DNA of 64,000 nucleotides, taken from positions 124,001 through 188,000 of the forward strand of contig CAZIUE010000004.1 of NCBI GenBank assembly GCA_964542535.1, written 5' to 3'. Shown here piece by piece: positions 43,526-52,234 of the stretch. The notes below the pieces were generated by a model that had not been told where the DNA came from, did not search any database, and saw nothing but the letters and a program-made list of their open reading frames with translations. The position numbers were made by a program, and so were the translations under genes. The stretch is from Pseudopelobacter sp964542535. GTDB taxonomy: Bacteria; Desulfobacterota; Desulfuromonadia; Geobacterales; Pseudopelobacteraceae. The number at the start of each line of letters is the position of its first letter. The first letter of the stretch is position 1.

Positions 43526-44858
43526 TGGTTTGTGCCTCCGGGAGCAGATCCTGCTTCGACCGGAGCAGGGACAGGTTGGCGGTGTTTTTGATCTTGGTCT
43601 GGTAGACGGGGGCCTTGCCCGCACCCAGCTTTCGGGCCTGATTCAGGTATGCCTGGAACTGGTCAGAGGTCTTGATCTTGCCGTAGGCGCTGCGTAGCGC
43701 CTGTTCAACACCCTGATGCACCAGCACGTCCCCATAGGTGCCGCTGGGGTCGCGCAGGGTGACATACCCCTTGCCGTCGGTGTCGGCCAACAGTCCGGCG
43801 TATTCGTTGGCGGCGGTGGGGGAGATTTTGCCCCAGTCGTAGCGGTCCAGATAGGACCGCACCAGCCCGTCACGGCGCTTCCGCTCGTCCTGAGTATCCG
43901 CGCTCTGCCGCTCCTGCTGCTCGCGCAGCAGCTTGGCCAGGGCCGTGTCGCTGGTGGCCTCGGCCCCCAGACGGGCAGCCGCGATCTGGGCGTCTCCCGC
44001 GATCCGGTGAGCAGCCAGGCCTGCATCGGCGGCATACTTGTGCCCCTCCAGCGCCTGATCCCCGGCAATGCCCTTCTGGAGCAGGTCGTTTTGCCCTTGC
44101 AGCGCCGCGATGCGCATCTTGGCGGCCGCGATCTGCTGGTCGCCGTCGTACATGTTGCCCATGTTGGCGGTGATGGTGGCCAGGTCGGACTGGATCCGCT
44201 CGTTGTTGCGGGTGATGGTCTCCTGGGGGGTCAGGTCGGCGATACCCCGACCGCCCAGCTTATCCTCCCGGGGAATGGGGCGATAGGCGGATGGGTTGCC
44301 CAACAACATGGTCGTGCCTTCCGGCGTGGAGACGAAACCGTCCCGACGCTGGGCCAGGGGGTCGCGTTTGGTGCCGATGTCCTGGTAATTGATGCGCTTG
44401 CCGCCGACCACGGCATAGCCTGAGCCAGCGCCATCGGCGATGCCCACCGGCTTGGCCGGAGTGGGCACCCGCCCGGTGCTGGTGCGGCTGAGATCGTTCG
44501 GACCGAGTCCCATATTTTCGTAACGGGTAGGTGGCTCGGTCGGCCCGGCAATGGGACGGGCGGCCGCCGGGCGAGGTGGTGTAGTGGTCGGGCGGGGCGA
44601 GGAGACAGGAGAAGTCCCGCGACTGACGGGGGACGTAGTGCCAGCGACAGGTAGGGGGGCGATCCCACTTGGCCGGCCCGAGGCGGGCTCCCTCGTAGCC
44701 AGATCACGCGCTTGAATCGACGTGTTTGTCAGCCCGGCCCTGGTCAGGACGTTGCCAGCCAACCCGGCAATCCCTCTGAATGGGGCGGAAAGCCCGCCCC
44801 CGAGCTTATGAAAGTCGGTTTCATACGGTTCGTTGGCTATTCTTTGCGGCCCTGCCAT
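43518..44858 (-). CDS. Phage virion-associated protein, unknown
   Basis: 446 residues. Residues 50-135 are proline-, threonine- and serine-rich and probably disordered (SPVSSPRPTTTPPRPAAARP). After about 210 there is an alanine-rich helical part with repeated QIAAAKMRIAALQ and AHRIAGDAQIAAARLG patterns. It lies between an operator and the giant protein, with an 8-base overlap to the latter, so the two are made together. It may be a co-ejected or scaffolding-like partner. Confidence 0.7.
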   Translation of the reverse strand: MAGPQRIANEPYETDFHKLGGGLSAPFRGIAGLAGNVLTRAGLTNTSIQARDLATREPASGRPSGIAPLPVAGTTSPVSRGTSPVSSPRPTTTPPRPAAARPIAGPTEPPTRYENMGLGPNDLSRTSTGRVPTPAKPVGIADGAGSGYAVVGGKRINYQDIGTKRDPLAQRRDGFVSTPEGTTMLLGNPSAYRPIPREDKLGGRGIADLTPQETITRNNERIQSDLATITANMGNMYDGDQQIAAAKMRIAALQGQNDLLQKGIAGDQALEGHKYAADAGLAAHRIAGDAQIAAARLGAEATSDTALAKLLREQQERQSADTQDERKRRDGLVRSYLDRYDWGKISPTAANEYAGLLADTDGKGYVTLRDPSGTYGDVLVHQGVEQALRSAYGKIKTSDQFQAYLNQARKLGAGKAPVYQTKIKNTANLSLLRSKQDLLPEAQTNG

Positions 44859-44883
44859 AGCATTCTCCTTTTCCTCCTGCCCT

Positions 44884-44904
44884 TGTCGTCAATAATTATC
44901 GACA
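44884..44904. promoter_or_regulatory. Phage palindromic operator, copy 2
   Basis: Same 21 bases as copy 1 (half-sites TGTCG and CGACA), with the same AAATACC flank. It sits 26 bases upstream of the start codon of 43518-44858 and after the stop of 44933-45940, so it could control the block containing the giant protein. Confidence 0.65.
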
Positions 44905-44932
44905 AAATACCGGATAAAAATCCGTTCCGCAA

Positions 44933-45940
44933 CTACGAACTCTTCTCGTTGTAAACCCCCAACACGTTGTTCGTCGTGGCCTGGATCAGCCCCTTGGTCG
45001 TGTCGGCGTAGGCCACGGCGGCGTGCAGCTGGCGGCTGGTGCTGTTGTGCAGACTGCTGATGCTGCCGTTGAACACGCCCAGATTCTGATCGATGTCCAG
45101 GCGGTATTTCTCCAGCGCCAGGCGGCCGGCCACGGTGGATATGTCGGCGTTGGCCTTGTAGGCCTCGGCACGGACCATGACCGCTTTCACGTTGGCCTCC
45201 AGTTTCTCCAACTCGATCTGTACCTGGGTGCGGTACTTCTCCAGCACCGCGGAGAGGAGCGTGGTGTAGAGCTCGCGGTAGATGGTGGAGTACTTGTAGG
45301 CAAAATCCATGTGCAACTGCTCGATGGAGATGCCCTGCTGGATGGAGAACTGGAAGTTCTGCCTGGCCCACTCCTCGCACAGCTTCGTGATCTCGCGGCT
45401 CTGGTTCTCCAGGTCCATCTGGTGCTTGCCCATCAGGTCCAGGATGGCGGCGTTGGTCTGGCCGTTGGCATAACGGAATCCCCGCCCGCTGGTCTGGGCC
45501 TTGATGATATCGATGGAGTCGGCCAGAGCCTTCTGCTTGCGCTCCCGGTCCTGGTTGAAAATCGCGTCCTGCATGGCCTGGGAGGGGAGCCCGCCCGAAT
45601 CGGCGTAGGCCATGACCGTGGCCAGCAGCCGGTCAAGGTGCTCATCCTCCCACACGTGCCGCTTGTATCGCTCGATCTCGTCCGCTGTCGGGGCGGTGGG
45701 GAACTGATCGGGGGTAATGTCCTGCACGCTGGCCATGATCTCCGCCACGGTGGGCAGGGCCGACACGTCGATGTAGGTCAGGTTGGGTGTATCGAACGCG
45801 GTCGTTGCCTGGTGGTAGATCGTGGATGACGACGAGAGAGCCTGGGACTCCAGCTGGCTCATGGCGGAGAACGCCCGTGATTTGACCTCTCCGATGATCC
45901 CGAAGTTGCTGGCCCACATGTCCGACATTGAAATTGTCAT
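44933..45940 (-). CDS. Phage virion or tail protein, unknown, largely helical
   Basis: 335 residues, ATG at 45940 preceded by AGGAGAGG. Long helices dominate (IELEKLEANVKAVMVRAEAY, ENQSREITKLCEEWARQNFQF), and LPTVAEIMASVQDITPDQF near 62 lies in the N-terminal part. There is no signal or membrane segment. It lies between the fibre genes and the giant gene, where internal virion or tail proteins are expected. No family is recognised. Confidence 0.7.
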   Translation of the reverse strand: MTISMSDMWASNFGIIGEVKSRAFSAMSQLESQALSSSSTIYHQATTAFDTPNLTYIDVSALPTVAEIMASVQDITPDQFPTAPTADEIERYKRHVWEDEHLDRLLATVMAYADSGGLPSQAMQDAIFNQDRERKQKALADSIDIIKAQTSGRGFRYANGQTNAAILDLMGKHQMDLENQSREITKLCEEWARQNFQFSIQQGISIEQLHMDFAYKYSTIYRELYTTLLSAVLEKYRTQVQIELEKLEANVKAVMVRAEAYKANADISTVAGRLALEKYRLDIDQNLGVFNGSISSLHNSTSRQLHAAVAYADTTKGLIQATTNNVLGVYNEKSS

Positions 45941-45943
45941 GGT

Positions 45944-46204
45944 TTACCTCTCCTGTGTTGCCAGAAAATAGGAAGCGCCGTAGACCGGCAGGACGTTGAT
46001 CGTTACGAGTTCGGGGGGCGAAGTACAGAGACATACCAGCAGCGACACCCAGAACCCGAGGCAGAGGCGGCACTCGATGGGGTGCTTACTTTCGCCGATC
46101 ACCAACCAAGGGGTTCCTCGCTTGACCCTCTCCCGCAACGGCCCGAACAAACTGGACGCCGTCACCACGCAGGTGATGATGTAGGCCGCGAAAATCTTAC
46201 CCAT
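45944..46204 (-). CDS. Small phage membrane protein with CxxCLGFW motif (DUF1360-like)
   Basis: 86 residues from the ATG at 46204, which overlaps the previous stop by 8 bases. Two or three hydrophobic segments flank HPIECRLCLGFWVSLLVCL, a motif recalling DUF1360 membrane proteins found on phages and chromosomes. It starts MGKIFAAYIITCVVTASSLFG. The function is unknown. Confidence 0.65.
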   Translation of the reverse strand: MGKIFAAYIITCVVTASSLFGPLRERVKRGTPWLVIGESKHPIECRLCLGFWVSLLVCLCTSPPELVTINVLPVYGASYFLATQER

Positions 46205-46424
46205 AATACCGATACCAGATTCCATCGCAAAGTTTCTCCCACCCCAACCGGGCGATGGCTGGGGAACTGTTTTCAACCAGTACCAGGCCGGTAACTGGTG
46301 GGCTGTTGAGTTGCCGTTTTACCTCAATAAGTTCGGTGATTGAGTGGCTGTCGTTGATCTCAACGTAGACCTGCCATGCTTTTCCTGGATAACCACGCAA
46401 GCTCCACGGGGTAAAGGTGATCAT
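46197..46424 (-). CDS. Small phage protein, unknown
   Basis: 75 residues from the ATG at 46424 (ATGA overlap with the fibre gene). The start MITFTPWSLRGYPGKAWQVYV and the segment GLVLVENSSPAIARLGWEKL suggest a small alpha/beta protein. It could be a fibre-assembly helper, judged from position only. Confidence 0.6.
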   Translation of the reverse strand: MITFTPWSLRGYPGKAWQVYVEINDSHSITELIEVKRQLNSPPVTGLVLVENSSPAIARLGWEKLCDGIWYRYYG

Positions 46425-47368
46425 ATAATTCTGCGAACAACGACTACGCCTGATTGCGCCGCTGCGAGGAGTATTGTGCCAAGTGACACCCACGGAGTAG
46501 TGACATCAGTACAGTAAGTAAAAATACTTCTGCGTTGACGGTAAGATGTTCGTCTACCAAGCCCCGAAAACTCGGCACTTTTTGAGGCTGTGTAAGTAAA
46601 CACAATACCTTTCGTACTTATCAATGCGCCGTCCTGTGTAATTATTGTGGTGCCTGTTGAAACCGAGCCATAAGGAGTTCCACCATTTTGCTGACCTGAA
46701 AGATCTGAGTAAAATGTAGAAATACCACTTGTATTAGGTCTAAGTGATACCCAGCCATCATGAACCGCAGCAGTCACATTCCCAACCATAAATAATTCGT
46801 ATACGCCCTCACTGGTAGCGATATGAAGAGGAATACTTGTTGCTGATGTGTAGGTAATCTTTGCCACTTCTCCAGGAGCTAAGGCGTAATCTACTGTAGC
46901 AGAAGTTAAATCCACGACGGTATAAGATCCTGCGGAAGCTGACACAAACTCAAGTCCGCTACCATCCGCCTTCACTGCCACTACCTTACCTACATAAGCG
47001 GAGTATGAATCAGGCGTGTCACTCAATCCGAGAAAGGTAAAAACCGCATCACCCCACCCAGCATCACCATCCGTTGCGCTGTTCTTGGTTAATACTTGCC
47101 CAGTCGCACCACCTGCCGGCAACGAGCTAGGAGGGTCTACAAATTCTAAAGCAGTCTCAGTCGAATTTACCGCAGCAAGTTTTCCTGCCTGATCGACGTA
47201 ATTTGCTGGCGTATCAGTCAGTACAGTAAACGACGAGTTGATTACAGGCTCACTATCCTCCATAAACAGGTCAGCAGCGAACCGCACCGCCTTCCCATCC
47301 CGTACGCCCAGGATATAGTTCGCCGCACCAAGCTCTCCGGCGTATTCCAGCTCTGATATTTTCGGCAT
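46421..47368 (-). CDS. Phage tail-fibre-type protein with two repeats
   Basis: 315 residues. Two copies of a fibre repeat are seen: FTVLTDTPANYVDQAGKLAAV at 47-67 (continuing to 77) and FLGLSDTPDSYSAYVGKVVAV at 112-132 (continuing to 142), the L-DTP-Y-G-K pattern known in tail fibres. The rest is beta-rich with many Ser/Thr/Gly. It is likely a trimeric host-recognition or structural fibre. The coding sequence is clearly richer in A+T than the capsid genes. Confidence 0.8.
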   Translation of the reverse strand: MPKISELEYAGELGAANYILGVRDGKAVRFAADLFMEDSEPVINSSFTVLTDTPANYVDQAGKLAAVNSTETALEFVDPPSSLPAGGATGQVLTKNSATDGDAGWGDAVFTFLGLSDTPDSYSAYVGKVVAVKADGSGLEFVSASAGSYTVVDLTSATVDYALAPGEVAKITYTSATSIPLHIATSEGVYELFMVGNVTAAVHDGWVSLRPNTSGISTFYSDLSGQQNGGTPYGSVSTGTTIITQDGALISTKGIVFTYTASKSAEFSGLGRRTSYRQRRSIFTYCTDVTTPWVSLGTILLAAAQSGVVVVRRII

Positions 47369-47698
47369 CTATATCCCCTCCAGCGACAGGCTGTCACCGT
47401 ACTCGTCAGTAATGACCGCTCCGCTTTCATCCCGTAACCAGTAGTCAGTACCGACCACAATTACTGGCGTTGAACCGGAACCACCAGACGGATCAGTGTA
47501 GGTGTAGTCAGACGTCCCTTGAGTATCTGACAAATCCGAGGAACTGCCACCGTCAGTACCACTACTTGGTGAACTCGGCACTCCAGTTGTCGAATCTTGG
47601 CTGGTCGTACCGGCGTCCACTACCTCGGTTGTCCCAGACGCGACTTTGCCGCCGTAGTCAGTAGGTCCGAACCACTGTATATCAACCCACTGAATCAT
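47369..47698 (-). CDS. Ser/Thr/Gly-rich low-complexity phage protein
   Basis: 109 residues. Residues 18-75 are almost entirely Ser, Thr, Gly, Asp and Pro (SPSSGTDGGSSSDLSDTQGT), framed by MIQWVDIQWFGPTDYGGK and PVIVVGTDYWLRDESGAVIT. It abuts the fibre gene and overlaps the next gene by 4 bases. It could be a fibre linker or accessory tip protein. Confidence 0.65.
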   Translation of the reverse strand: MIQWVDIQWFGPTDYGGKVASGTTEVVDAGTTSQDSTTGVPSSPSSGTDGGSSSDLSDTQGTSDYTYTDPSGGSGSTPVIVVGTDYWLRDESGAVITDEYGDSLSLEGI

Positions 47699-48849
47699 AG
47701 CGGAGTCACCGGGTGCAGCACAGTATACGGCCCCGACAATGGAACCTTGGCTTTCGTCAGTGCTTCGAACAAGTCACCCATACTCGACTCATTGTAGGCA
47801 ACTCCCTTGCCGCCAGACCGCTCTCCAAACTGAAGGATGCAAGAGGCAATGAAGTTCTCCTTAGAGTTCAATGCGAACGAGCCGAACGGCCACGGATTAA
47901 CCAGTGGTGCACTTGGTTTCCATTCCGTTGTCCCCTCCAAATTCGAGCCCGGATCAAGCGACCCTCCCGCCTCAGTCTTTGCGCCAGAGTAGATTACCTC
48001 ATACCTTGTGTCAGCCACCTGCCTCCAGAGAGGATCAAGCGGCATACTTCTACACCAGTACGGATAAAAATAGTCTTTGCCACCATCATCCTTCGGCAGT
48101 GAGTTTTCCACGAACCCACCCTCGACCGCATTGTAGTCATAAAATCCGTAGTATAAGCAATCGGCATCTTGGCACATAGCCAGTTTCGGAGGCGTCGGGA
48201 ATACTAGAATACAGGCAACGTTTTCTGAATCCGGCGAACTCACGTTGTTCACGACGTTGCCATACAGCCCCCAGTTTCCGCCCTGCATGTCAGTGACAGG
48301 AAACGGATTATAGTCGTATTCGACCTCAGCCAAGACAACCTTCTCACCTTTCCTCAGCATGATGAACTGCTCAATCCCCTTGGTCCTAACACTGGTGGGA
48401 ATAATGACCTTGTGCAGCTTGGCTGTGCCCCACTTCATCCTGAACTGCGCCGTCTTATTTGACAAAACAGAGAAATCCAACTCCTCTCGAATATGCTTCC
48501 AGACGTAGATTCCGTGCAGACGATCCCAGTACATTGGGACATTGGACTCTCTGATGCACCGCTCAGAAACTATCGAGGAGGAGATTGCTTCGTTAGACTT
48601 GTCACAGATCAACCTTATCCCAGAACTGTTACCCGTTCCAGCGCAGCCTACAACGTACCCCAGCTCAATAGTTCGATCCCAGCCGTAAGATACTGAGAAG
48701 CTACGCTCCGTCTTCTGGTAAAATTCCAGTGCATCATCTGACGTAGTTTCATGAGATACCTTATGGCTAAACTCACCGTCACTGTCGTAAGTAGCAGCCT
48801 CCATCTCTGGGTCTTTACAGTCTATGTAATTCTCGCAATCGCAAGACAT
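47695..48849 (-). CDS. Phage adsorption-module protein, unknown
   Basis: 384 residues from the ATG at 48849, with GGGGAGG upstream inside the end of the previous gene. Cysteine-rich N-terminus MSCDCENYIDCKDPEME, followed by a long beta-rich body with many aromatic residues. It belongs to the AT-rich adsorption cassette with its neighbours (4-base overlap downstream). No family is recognised; an exposed virion protein is inferred. Confidence 0.65.
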   Translation of the reverse strand: MSCDCENYIDCKDPEMEAATYDSDGEFSHKVSHETTSDDALEFYQKTERSFSVSYGWDRTIELGYVVGCAGTGNSSGIRLICDKSNEAISSSIVSERCIRESNVPMYWDRLHGIYVWKHIREELDFSVLSNKTAQFRMKWGTAKLHKVIIPTSVRTKGIEQFIMLRKGEKVVLAEVEYDYNPFPVTDMQGGNWGLYGNVVNNVSSPDSENVACILVFPTPPKLAMCQDADCLYYGFYDYNAVEGGFVENSLPKDDGGKDYFYPYWCRSMPLDPLWRQVADTRYEVIYSGAKTEAGGSLDPGSNLEGTTEWKPSAPLVNPWPFGSFALNSKENFIASCILQFGERSGGKGVAYNESSMGDLFEALTKAKVPLSGPYTVLHPVTPL

Positions 48850-48851
48850 TG

Positions 48852-49175
48852 TTAAAGTACCTCCCCACCGCCACAGGAACCGCATGTAGAGACAACTTTT
48901 CTTGGCTGCGGAAGTTTTGGCGCAGTAACAGGCTCCGTGCTACTCCCACCATGGGGCGTAGAATGATTAGCAAATAGCCTCATGTATGCCTCCTTACCGG
49001 ACAGGTCTGGATAAAGCTGTTCCGCCACCGTTAACAATCCAACTTTCTGGGCGTAATCAAGTATCGATTTTGCAGCAACACCCTGCGCTCGACATTCCGA
49101 TTCATACTCGGTAAATGAAAAGCGTTTAGATAGTTTTTGCACTATATCGTAGTGTTCCCAGTTGTTTTGTCTCAT
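48852..49175 (-). CDS. Small phage protein with C-terminal Cys motif
   Basis: 107 residues from the ATG at 49175 (ATGA overlap with the upstream gene). A helical N-terminus RQNNWEHYDIVQKLSKRFSF leads to a Pro/Ser-rich linker and a C-terminal CGSCGGGEVL. It lies between two adsorption proteins and may be a chaperone or assembly factor; no family is recognised. Confidence 0.6.
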   Translation of the reverse strand: MRQNNWEHYDIVQKLSKRFSFTEYESECRAQGVAAKSILDYAQKVGLLTVAEQLYPDLSGKEAYMRLFANHSTPHGGSSTEPVTAPKLPQPRKVVSTCGSCGGGEVL

Positions 49176-51256
49176 GGACACACCCACCTGTATGTTTGCC
49201 TGAAACAAGTGAAATAATAGGACCTGACTATTGATGTATGGCACTGATCAGAGTTGTCTGATTCATCATAAACATAATCATCTATAGTTTTAGGTGGTTC
49301 CCAAGTACTTTTGTATCCCAAATCTTCGGAACACCAATTATCAGCCCAATTACACTTATTGTAATAATAATTCCATACCCAGCATCCTACGACTTGAAAA
49401 TTTGTTGTTGCAGACAAACCTTCGTAGTATTTTATATCACCTATAATACGCTCTTTATATATCCATGATCCGCCCGTAAAACTCTCAGATGCAATTTGTT
49501 CCCAGTACCCTTCAGCAAATCTCACAACCTTAGATGCTGACCTACCACAGCTGTCAGTAGCTGTTACTGTACCTGAGCCACATCCTACAGCAGTTACGAT
49601 TCCGGTTTCAGAGTTTATGGACCCCGGGCTGATAGACCACGATACTTCACCAACCGCGCCAGAAACTGAATACCCTGAACCGACTACTGGAGTATCCGTC
49701 CCTGAAACCGACATTGGGCTTGTAAGTAAGTCAGTAGTTAGTGATGCTGATCTCCCACAAAAATCAGTTGCGGCAATAGTAGGATCAGCGCACGCCAAAG
49801 CCATAATCTTTCCGGTCTGGTCAATCGCCCCCGAACTGATGGACCACGTTACCGGACTGATGGCATGACTGGTTGTGTACTGCGCCCCCACATAAGGATT
49901 AGCTGGGCCACTGACTGTCATGTCCTCTTGCTCAGGCGTATGAATATAGGTACCAGTTACTCCTTGAGGAAGCACGGTTGCTGATACACTGAAGCTCGTG
50001 TTGCACCCCTTCGGTGCTGACTTCCAAGCCTTTGTCCCCTTGTATTTATCAACTCCTGACCATTGTATTGAGCAATACGCTCCGTTAGGCTCCGCATCGA
50101 AGACAAAGCCGTTGAAATATCCGGGCCTGATAATAACTTCAGTAGCAGGATTCCCCCGATAAACTGGAACCTTAACTACTTCATTCTGAACATCCCCATT
50201 CCCAGTGCCAGTGAAAGAGGCTGATTCGGTATACGTTGAATACACCAGTTTGTCGTCTGTACCCAGTCCCGGCCAGCAGTACCCAACGCCCCCGCTGAAC
50301 TCGTAGATGCTCCCGTAGCCGCCCGCGCCGGTGATGGTCCGGGCTCCGGACTGTGCAGTGGGCATGCTTGCGCCGCGGTGGACGCTGCTCACCGTGGCGT
50401 CGATCTCGTACCTGTCTCCCGCGTAGACGAAAACCCGCCCATTGCGGGAAATGAACGCCGGGGACGATGCCCGCACGGAGAGGAATTCCGCAAGCATCTC
50501 CCACGTCACCCCCTTGTCCACCGACCGCCACACCTGGAGGAAATACCGGGAGTCCCGGTTGGTCACGCAGACCGCCACCAGCCATTGCCGGTTCGCTTCA
50601 TCAGTCGCGTAGCAGGCCCCCGCCACCAGGGTGGCCAGTTCGCTGTCGGGGAGCGGCTGGGGGCCGTGGATGCGCGAGCCGTCCACGTAGATGTGGCAAT
50701 CAAATGGGGTGTGGGCGCCGGCGGGGTCCCGCCGGGTCAGGCCAGAGATGGAGGCAGTGGTGGGCAGTCCGAACTGCACTGACGGCGGTCCCCGCCAGGA
50801 GAGCACCGGAGGATCGTCGCCCAGGCCCTGCCACCAGAGGTTGCCGTAGTTCTCGTCGCCTTGATCGGCCCACGCCACTTCAAGATCCTCTCCGTCGATG
50901 CTGACGATGAACGTCCCGTGATCATCGTCCACCAGGGGGTACGGCAGCCGGGCCGCCAGCTCCGCGACCATCTCCCCCGACCGGGTGTAGCCGCCGCCGT
51001 TGACGCCGGGAATCGTGGTGTCGTCGGTGACGGAGTACGCCCGGAGCGGGCCGGAGCGGGGGTGCATGGCGAAATCCCCCTGGGGGATGACGATCAGGGT
51101 GGCATGGTGGAGGGTGTACTTGCAGATGACGAGCAGGCGGCCGTCGCGGAGGGCCTTGGCGCCGCCGTGTCCTGACCGCCGGGCCTGGTCCAGGCAGTCC
51201 CGGCCGAACCAGGCATAGGCAACGGCGGCCTCGCTGGTGGGGCGGATATCCAGCAT
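49172..51256 (-). CDS. Large adsorption/tail protein with Ig-like repeats
   Basis: 694 residues, ATG at 51256 overlapping the previous stop as TGATG. Residues 1-330 include a beta-propeller-like part (LQVWRSVDKGVTWEML resembles a BNR/Asp-box). About 468-583 hold two Ig-like repeats: VTWSISSGAIDQTGKIMALAC and VSWSISPGSINSETGIVTAVGC, each ending in CGRSAS. The C-terminal 110 residues are rich in Trp, Tyr and Cys. It is probably surface-exposed and receptor-binding. The C-terminal half is more AT-rich than the N-terminal half. Confidence 0.75.
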   Translation of the reverse strand: MLDIRPTSEAAVAYAWFGRDCLDQARRSGHGGAKALRDGRLLVICKYTLHHATLIVIPQGDFAMHPRSGPLRAYSVTDDTTIPGVNGGGYTRSGEMVAELAARLPYPLVDDDHGTFIVSIDGEDLEVAWADQGDENYGNLWWQGLGDDPPVLSWRGPPSVQFGLPTTASISGLTRRDPAGAHTPFDCHIYVDGSRIHGPQPLPDSELATLVAGACYATDEANRQWLVAVCVTNRDSRYFLQVWRSVDKGVTWEMLAEFLSVRASSPAFISRNGRVFVYAGDRYEIDATVSSVHRGASMPTAQSGARTITGAGGYGSIYEFSGGVGYCWPGLGTDDKLVYSTYTESASFTGTGNGDVQNEVVKVPVYRGNPATEVIIRPGYFNGFVFDAEPNGAYCSIQWSGVDKYKGTKAWKSAPKGCNTSFSVSATVLPQGVTGTYIHTPEQEDMTVSGPANPYVGAQYTTSHAISPVTWSISSGAIDQTGKIMALACADPTIAATDFCGRSASLTTDLLTSPMSVSGTDTPVVGSGYSVSGAVGEVSWSISPGSINSETGIVTAVGCGSGTVTATDSCGRSASKVVRFAEGYWEQIASESFTGGSWIYKERIIGDIKYYEGLSATTNFQVVGCWVWNYYYNKCNWADNWCSEDLGYKSTWEPPKTIDDYVYDESDNSDQCHTSIVRSYYFTCFRQTYRWVCP

Positions 51257-52068
51257 CACCGGACCCTCTGGGAGACGACCGGCGGCGCTTCGATGGTCTG
51301 GAGGGTGAAGCGAGTACCGGAGACCCGGAACTGCCAGTTGGTGCCCTTCAGTCCCCGGGCCAGCTTCAGCCGGCGGCGATGCATCCCCTGGCGGCCGTCC
51401 TCCCGCAGGATGTAGCTGCGGGGCGTCTGTTCGTCGATGATGGCGGAGACGTCCAGATCGGCATCAATGCGGCCGTGCAGATACAGGTCAGGCACGTACT
51501 TGGCCCGGTCGCTCCCCAGCTGGTTGACGGCTGTCACCACGGTTCCGATGACGTTGGCTAGGCTGCCGTCCAGGGCGCCGGTGTAGCGGGAGTGGCCGCC
51601 GGTGGCCAGGTTGACGCACCAGGCGGTGGTATCGTCGGAGAGCGGATCAACGGTGGGCTCCACCACCAGGCCATAGCAGTGTTCGCCGAACCGGATCGAT
51701 CCCTGGGCCATGCCGCTGATGGGGGAGAAACCGCGCGCCGTCTCGGAAAACGACAGGGACTCGCCGGACCGTCCCCGGAGCGCGCCTGAGGACCGCTCGC
51801 GGAAACGGAGACCTTCGGCCGTGGTCCCCCGGATCGGCAGGTACCCCCGGGAGAACTCCGCGCAGGAGAGCCCTTCCGCGGCAGTGCCCGCCAGCGATAC
51901 CACGCCGGCCGCCGACTCGGTGAACAGCGGCAGCGTCTCCGCCGCCGTACCCTGGATGGTAACGAAGCCCAGGGCGGACTCGGAAATCCCGGAGAGCGAT
52001 TCGGCGGCCGTGCCCTGGATGGTCACAAATCCCAGGGCGTACTCGGCTATGGTGAGTGTTTCGGCCAT
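51256..52068 (-). CDS. Virion protein with about six tandem 20-22-residue repeats
   Basis: 270 residues from the ATG at 52068. Residues 5-130 repeat a unit like ALGFVTIQGTAAESLS, with the first two copies nearly identical and later ones diverging (AAGVVSLAGTAAEGLS, SRGYLPIRGTTAEGLR). The remainder is a beta-rich domain with VDPLSDDTTAWCVNLATGG. An in-frame extension upstream would translate the intergenic repeat array, so the ATG at 52068 is chosen. It is probably a structural or decoration protein. Confidence 0.75.
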   Translation of the reverse strand: MAETLTIAEYALGFVTIQGTAAESLSGISESALGFVTIQGTAAETLPLFTESAAGVVSLAGTAAEGLSCAEFSRGYLPIRGTTAEGLRFRERSSGALRGRSGESLSFSETARGFSPISGMAQGSIRFGEHCYGLVVEPTVDPLSDDTTAWCVNLATGGHSRYTGALDGSLANVIGTVVTAVNQLGSDRAKYVPDLYLHGRIDADLDVSAIIDEQTPRSYILREDGRQGMHRRRLKLARGLKGTNWQFRVSGTRFTLQTIEAPPVVSQRVR

Positions 52069-52079
52069 GATAATACCTC

Positions 52080-52230
52080 GGTAGACGGGGACCGGGGACC
52101 AGGGATCAGGGACCGGCAACCAGGGGCCGGGGATCAGGGACCGGGAAAACCTCTCACCTCTCACCCCTCATTCCTCACGCCTTACCGGCTGTTGCCGGTC
52201 CCCGGTCACCGGTCCCCGTTCACGGGTTTT
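52080..52230. repeat. Heptanucleotide repeat array D, intergenic
   Basis: Fills nearly the whole 166-base gap between two virion genes. GGGGACC/GGGATCA units are followed by GGGAAAACC, then CTCACNN units, then TACCGGCTGTTGCCGG and a second set of GGTCCCC units ending in GGGTTTTCC. The order is the reverse complement of that in arrays A-C, followed by a second partial unit. Confidence 0.87.
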
Positions 52231-52234
52231 CCTC

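Noticed and set aside
46421..51256. Diversity-generating retroelement acting on the fibre or Ig-repeat protein
   Set aside because: No reverse transcriptase gene and no template/variable repeat pair were found in the window.
52069..52164. N-terminal extension of the repeat-containing virion protein
   Set aside because: The extension is only translated heptanucleotide repeat; the ATG at 52068 starts exactly at the protein repeats.
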